DNA from: Climacteris rufus | Taxonomy: Eukaryota > Chordata > Aves > Passeriformes > Climacteridae | DNA length: 64,000 nt | Assembly (NCBI GenBank): GCA_013398175.1 | Contig: VZRZ01006842.1 | Span: 2,009,498-2,073,497, forward strand | Reading direction: 5' to 3' | Shown here: in pieces, positions 61,401 through 64,000 of the stretch | Numbering within the stretch: the first letter of the stretch is position 1 | How the letters are laid out: every line of letters begins with the position of its first letter | Notes under the pieces: generated by a model | Database searches by the model: none | Seen by the model: only the letters and a program-made list of their open reading frames with translations | Told to the model about the DNA's origin: nothing | Made by a program: the position numbers and the translations under genes

Positions 61401-64000
61401 TATTGTAATTAATAATGTATTATGGTGATTATGGTTTGGCTGAGAACAAACAGGCCAGCCTGAGCTAGTCTGAGATAACTGCCAAATCTTCTGCACATGT
61501 GACAGATGGTGGAAGAATTTGAGATACTCCTTATGCATAAGAACTCTGTATTACAGGGGCACAGATTCAATGCAACAGGAAAGTAGCTGAGGCGGGTCAT
61601 GATAAAAGCACACTAAGCAGCACAAACTACCTTTAAAGCTTTGGGTTCATCCAAAGAAAAGGTGAAAAAGAAAGAATACTGCATTCAAGGGATGTGAGGG
61701 GAAAGTGGTTGTACAAACCTGTGTTGACTGTAGACTCATGAAAGTGAAGAAAACTGGCTTATGATACACAGCACTAAATTCTGCAGGTAAAAGGAGTGGA
61801 AGGACAATGGTTGAACTCAGTGGAGCTATATTCCCCTCTTATAGGGCTTATTTTAAACTTCCCTAACAGTTTTCATGGACATCACAGGATGGTTTGGAAA
61901 CATTACAACTTACTTGGCAACAAACCTTATGTTTCCTAGGAAAATAATTCATTTTGTGTGCTTACATCTAATCTCTTTTGGCTCATCTTACTCTGAAAAA
62001 GGTTTTGAACTCCCAAGAATTTTCCTCAAATACTCTCTCTAAAAGTCCCAGGAGGCAAATGGGGTATAGAGTGTAGAGGAAGAAGACAGGACAATAAATG
62101 AAACATAATATCATACCACTGAGAACTCTCTTAGCCATATCCCATGTTATACCCAATGCAGAAAATCCATCTTCCGCTCTAATTAATTTCTTACAGTAAC
62201 TGAAATAAGGTCAATTGGAAGGAATAGACATTTATAAACAAAAAAAGGAGTCCAAATTAGAAAAAACAATAAAAAGAAGCATTAAACAACTGTTGAAATC
62301 TGATGCTACCCATGTCCCTTCAGCCTTTACAATTCACTCCCCAAAACAAACAAATTTTCTGCAACAATGTGCTTTTACAGAGCAGAATGCAAGCAACTTA
62401 AGTGCCTTGGCTTATGTTGACTTCATGAATTTAACTTTTTATGAAATTGTTCAAAGAGCAATTTAATGCTATTATCTGGATCAGGTCTCTCAGGCTAGGT
62501 TTCCACATGGAGATCCTTCAATCCTTTGCTTTTTGGCAAGATGTGGAGATGCAGGTGCTATCTGAACCAATTTACAGTGTCATCAAACTGGGCACCTGCT
62601 TGTCTTTTTATATTATCCATGAAATGAGAAGCAGTGTGAAACTATAAATTTAACAGAAATGGCATTACCTTCAGAGATAGCAGCCCACATCTCTGAAAAA
62701 TATTGTACTGCCAGCTCACAAAGAGAAAAAGTTTTAAAATATAAGCAGAAACTACAATTTAAGTTGTCCAAGAAAACCCAAATTGAGTTTTCATGAAGAC
62801 CATGGGATTGCTGTCAGCAAAAGTTGCTGCCTCTAGTGACGGACAAAATATCAAAACTTCTCTCCTGCTTGCTAATGTAAATCAGATATTTGCAGCACAT
62901 CATTTATTTTCTGTCTGAAAAGATATGCCAGCAGAGTCCTTTATAACAGAAAGGCATGGACAGCTCATGCCAATTATAAAAAAGGTTTATAGTAATGATA
63001 CCACAGAAAAGATGTAAATGTCCTTCACATATCTACAGATGACAGTGAGGAGAATAATCCTCTTTCACAGAAAGTCATCATAACAGTGGCAAGGCATACC
63101 TTGAAGCTGTGACACAAACCCTTTTATTTTTTGTTCAGAGTAGAAAAAAAAAGGCTATGTGAGATTAGATGAAATCTTAAGCACCCACACTGTTGTGGTA
63201 ATCTCAGTAATCTCTATTGCTTTTTCTACCTGATTTCACATCAGAAATACAGCACACATTGTCAAAGATCATCATAAACAATTTTTTTCTACCTATCACA
63301 GGTTTTTTTGAAACCAACTTTGGTAAGCATGTTTTATTCCCATCAGAACTCATAAAAACATTTACATGTTACACTTCCTAAATAACTTCTGCTTTTACAA
63401 GGAATGGCATACACTTACACATAAAAATACCCCATGTCTTCAAAGAATTATTAAGTTCATAAAAATAAGGCATTGAAAGGTCAGGGAATGCCAGAATTGT
63501 CTGAATAGCCATAATGCCTCATGCCTGTGCACTATGACAAAAATTTTAATTAAATATTAACATGGTATGTCCCACAAAACCTCATTTAGAGGATCTAGAA
63601 GAACACAGGAATCCAGCTTTCTTTGTTTAAGGGCAAGCAGTCATTACTTGATGTAAGTTCTACTTCACATTTGTACATTATAGACTCTGCAAAATCTATG
63701 TACCTGCACACTGTACAGAACAAATTAACACATACATTAACACAAATAAGCATCCACTATTTGAGTGGCATATAGAACTTGAGGAATACTAAGAAAAAGT
63801 AAAAAATCCCTTATTTTGGACCTCTATTTTTTTTTTTCTGCCCCAGGGAAAATCTGCGTGGTTTGAAATCTGGGTGTGAATATTGTATGGTGGGAAGAGC
63901 TCTAATAACTTCACTCCCAGGTGAACAAAAAATAGAGAGAGACATACAAAAACGTGGGCACTGGAGACATTCTCTGTCTTTAATTACATGACTGCCAGCC

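Larger units (their letters stand above)
28281..64000 (-). other. NAV3: Large NAV3 intron upstream of exon A (more than 35.7 kb, partial)
   Basis: This single stretch makes up more than half the window. I found no segment that both resembles navigator protein and has splice borders, and the previous exon lies beyond 64000. It carries a T16 run at 35934-35949, an inverted TEAD-type site at 37223-37246, a CpG-rich LTR-like block near 41125-41760 and the plus-strand LTR at 55167-55463. The remaining sequence is ordinary AT-rich intron. A very short exon could have been missed by eye. Confidence 0.7.

Overview
This window looks like part of a bird genome, most plausibly a songbird or other neoavian. 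It is AT-rich with long introns. It carries a CR1 LINE tail and several compact solo LTRs of avian endogenous-retrovirus type. It also carries a gene whose translated exons match neuron navigator 3 (NAV3) almost word for word as I remember the human protein. I found no RNA gene, CRISPR array, bacterial-type feature or second protein-coding gene.

The gene lies on the minus strand, so transcription runs from high to low coordinates. Ten exons can be placed with canonical AG/GT borders: 28222-28280, 27770-27908, 24245-24521, 21101-21806, 19072-19560, 12907-12948, 10405-10565, 8403-8591, 6059-6111 and 342-365. Their lengths sum to 2139 nt, which is exactly 713 codons, and the phases fit at every junction without a frameshift. 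They encode the middle of the protein: the Ser/Lys/Gly-rich disordered microtubule-binding and EB-binding region, up to the doorstep of the coiled coil. The N-terminal calponin-homology part lies beyond 64000. The coiled coil and the AAA+ ATPase part lie before position 1. Two exons are microexons (42 nt and 24 nt), and four have lengths divisible by three with matching phases (489, 42, 189 and 24 nt), so they could be skipped without loss of frame.

Positions 28281-64000 are about 35.7 kb of one large intron in which I could support no exon. Intronic repeats are: a 1075-bp solo LTR at 1500-2574 with a perfect 5-bp target duplication; a related pair of about 300-bp LTRs at 23411-23712 (minus) and 55167-55463 (plus) with imperfect 6-bp target duplications; a CR1 tail near 20788-20857; a GC- and CpG-rich LTR-like block around 41125-41760; and short tandem repeats. 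There is one assembly gap of 33 N at 5440-5472.

I see no clear undescribed system. The most checkable leads are the two microexons with nearby RBFOX-type motifs, a phase-compatible candidate alternative first exon at 25358-25471, a triple TTACGTAA cluster at 2888-2918, a perfect inverted pair of TEAD-type sites at 37223-37246, and the CpG-rich block at 41 kb.
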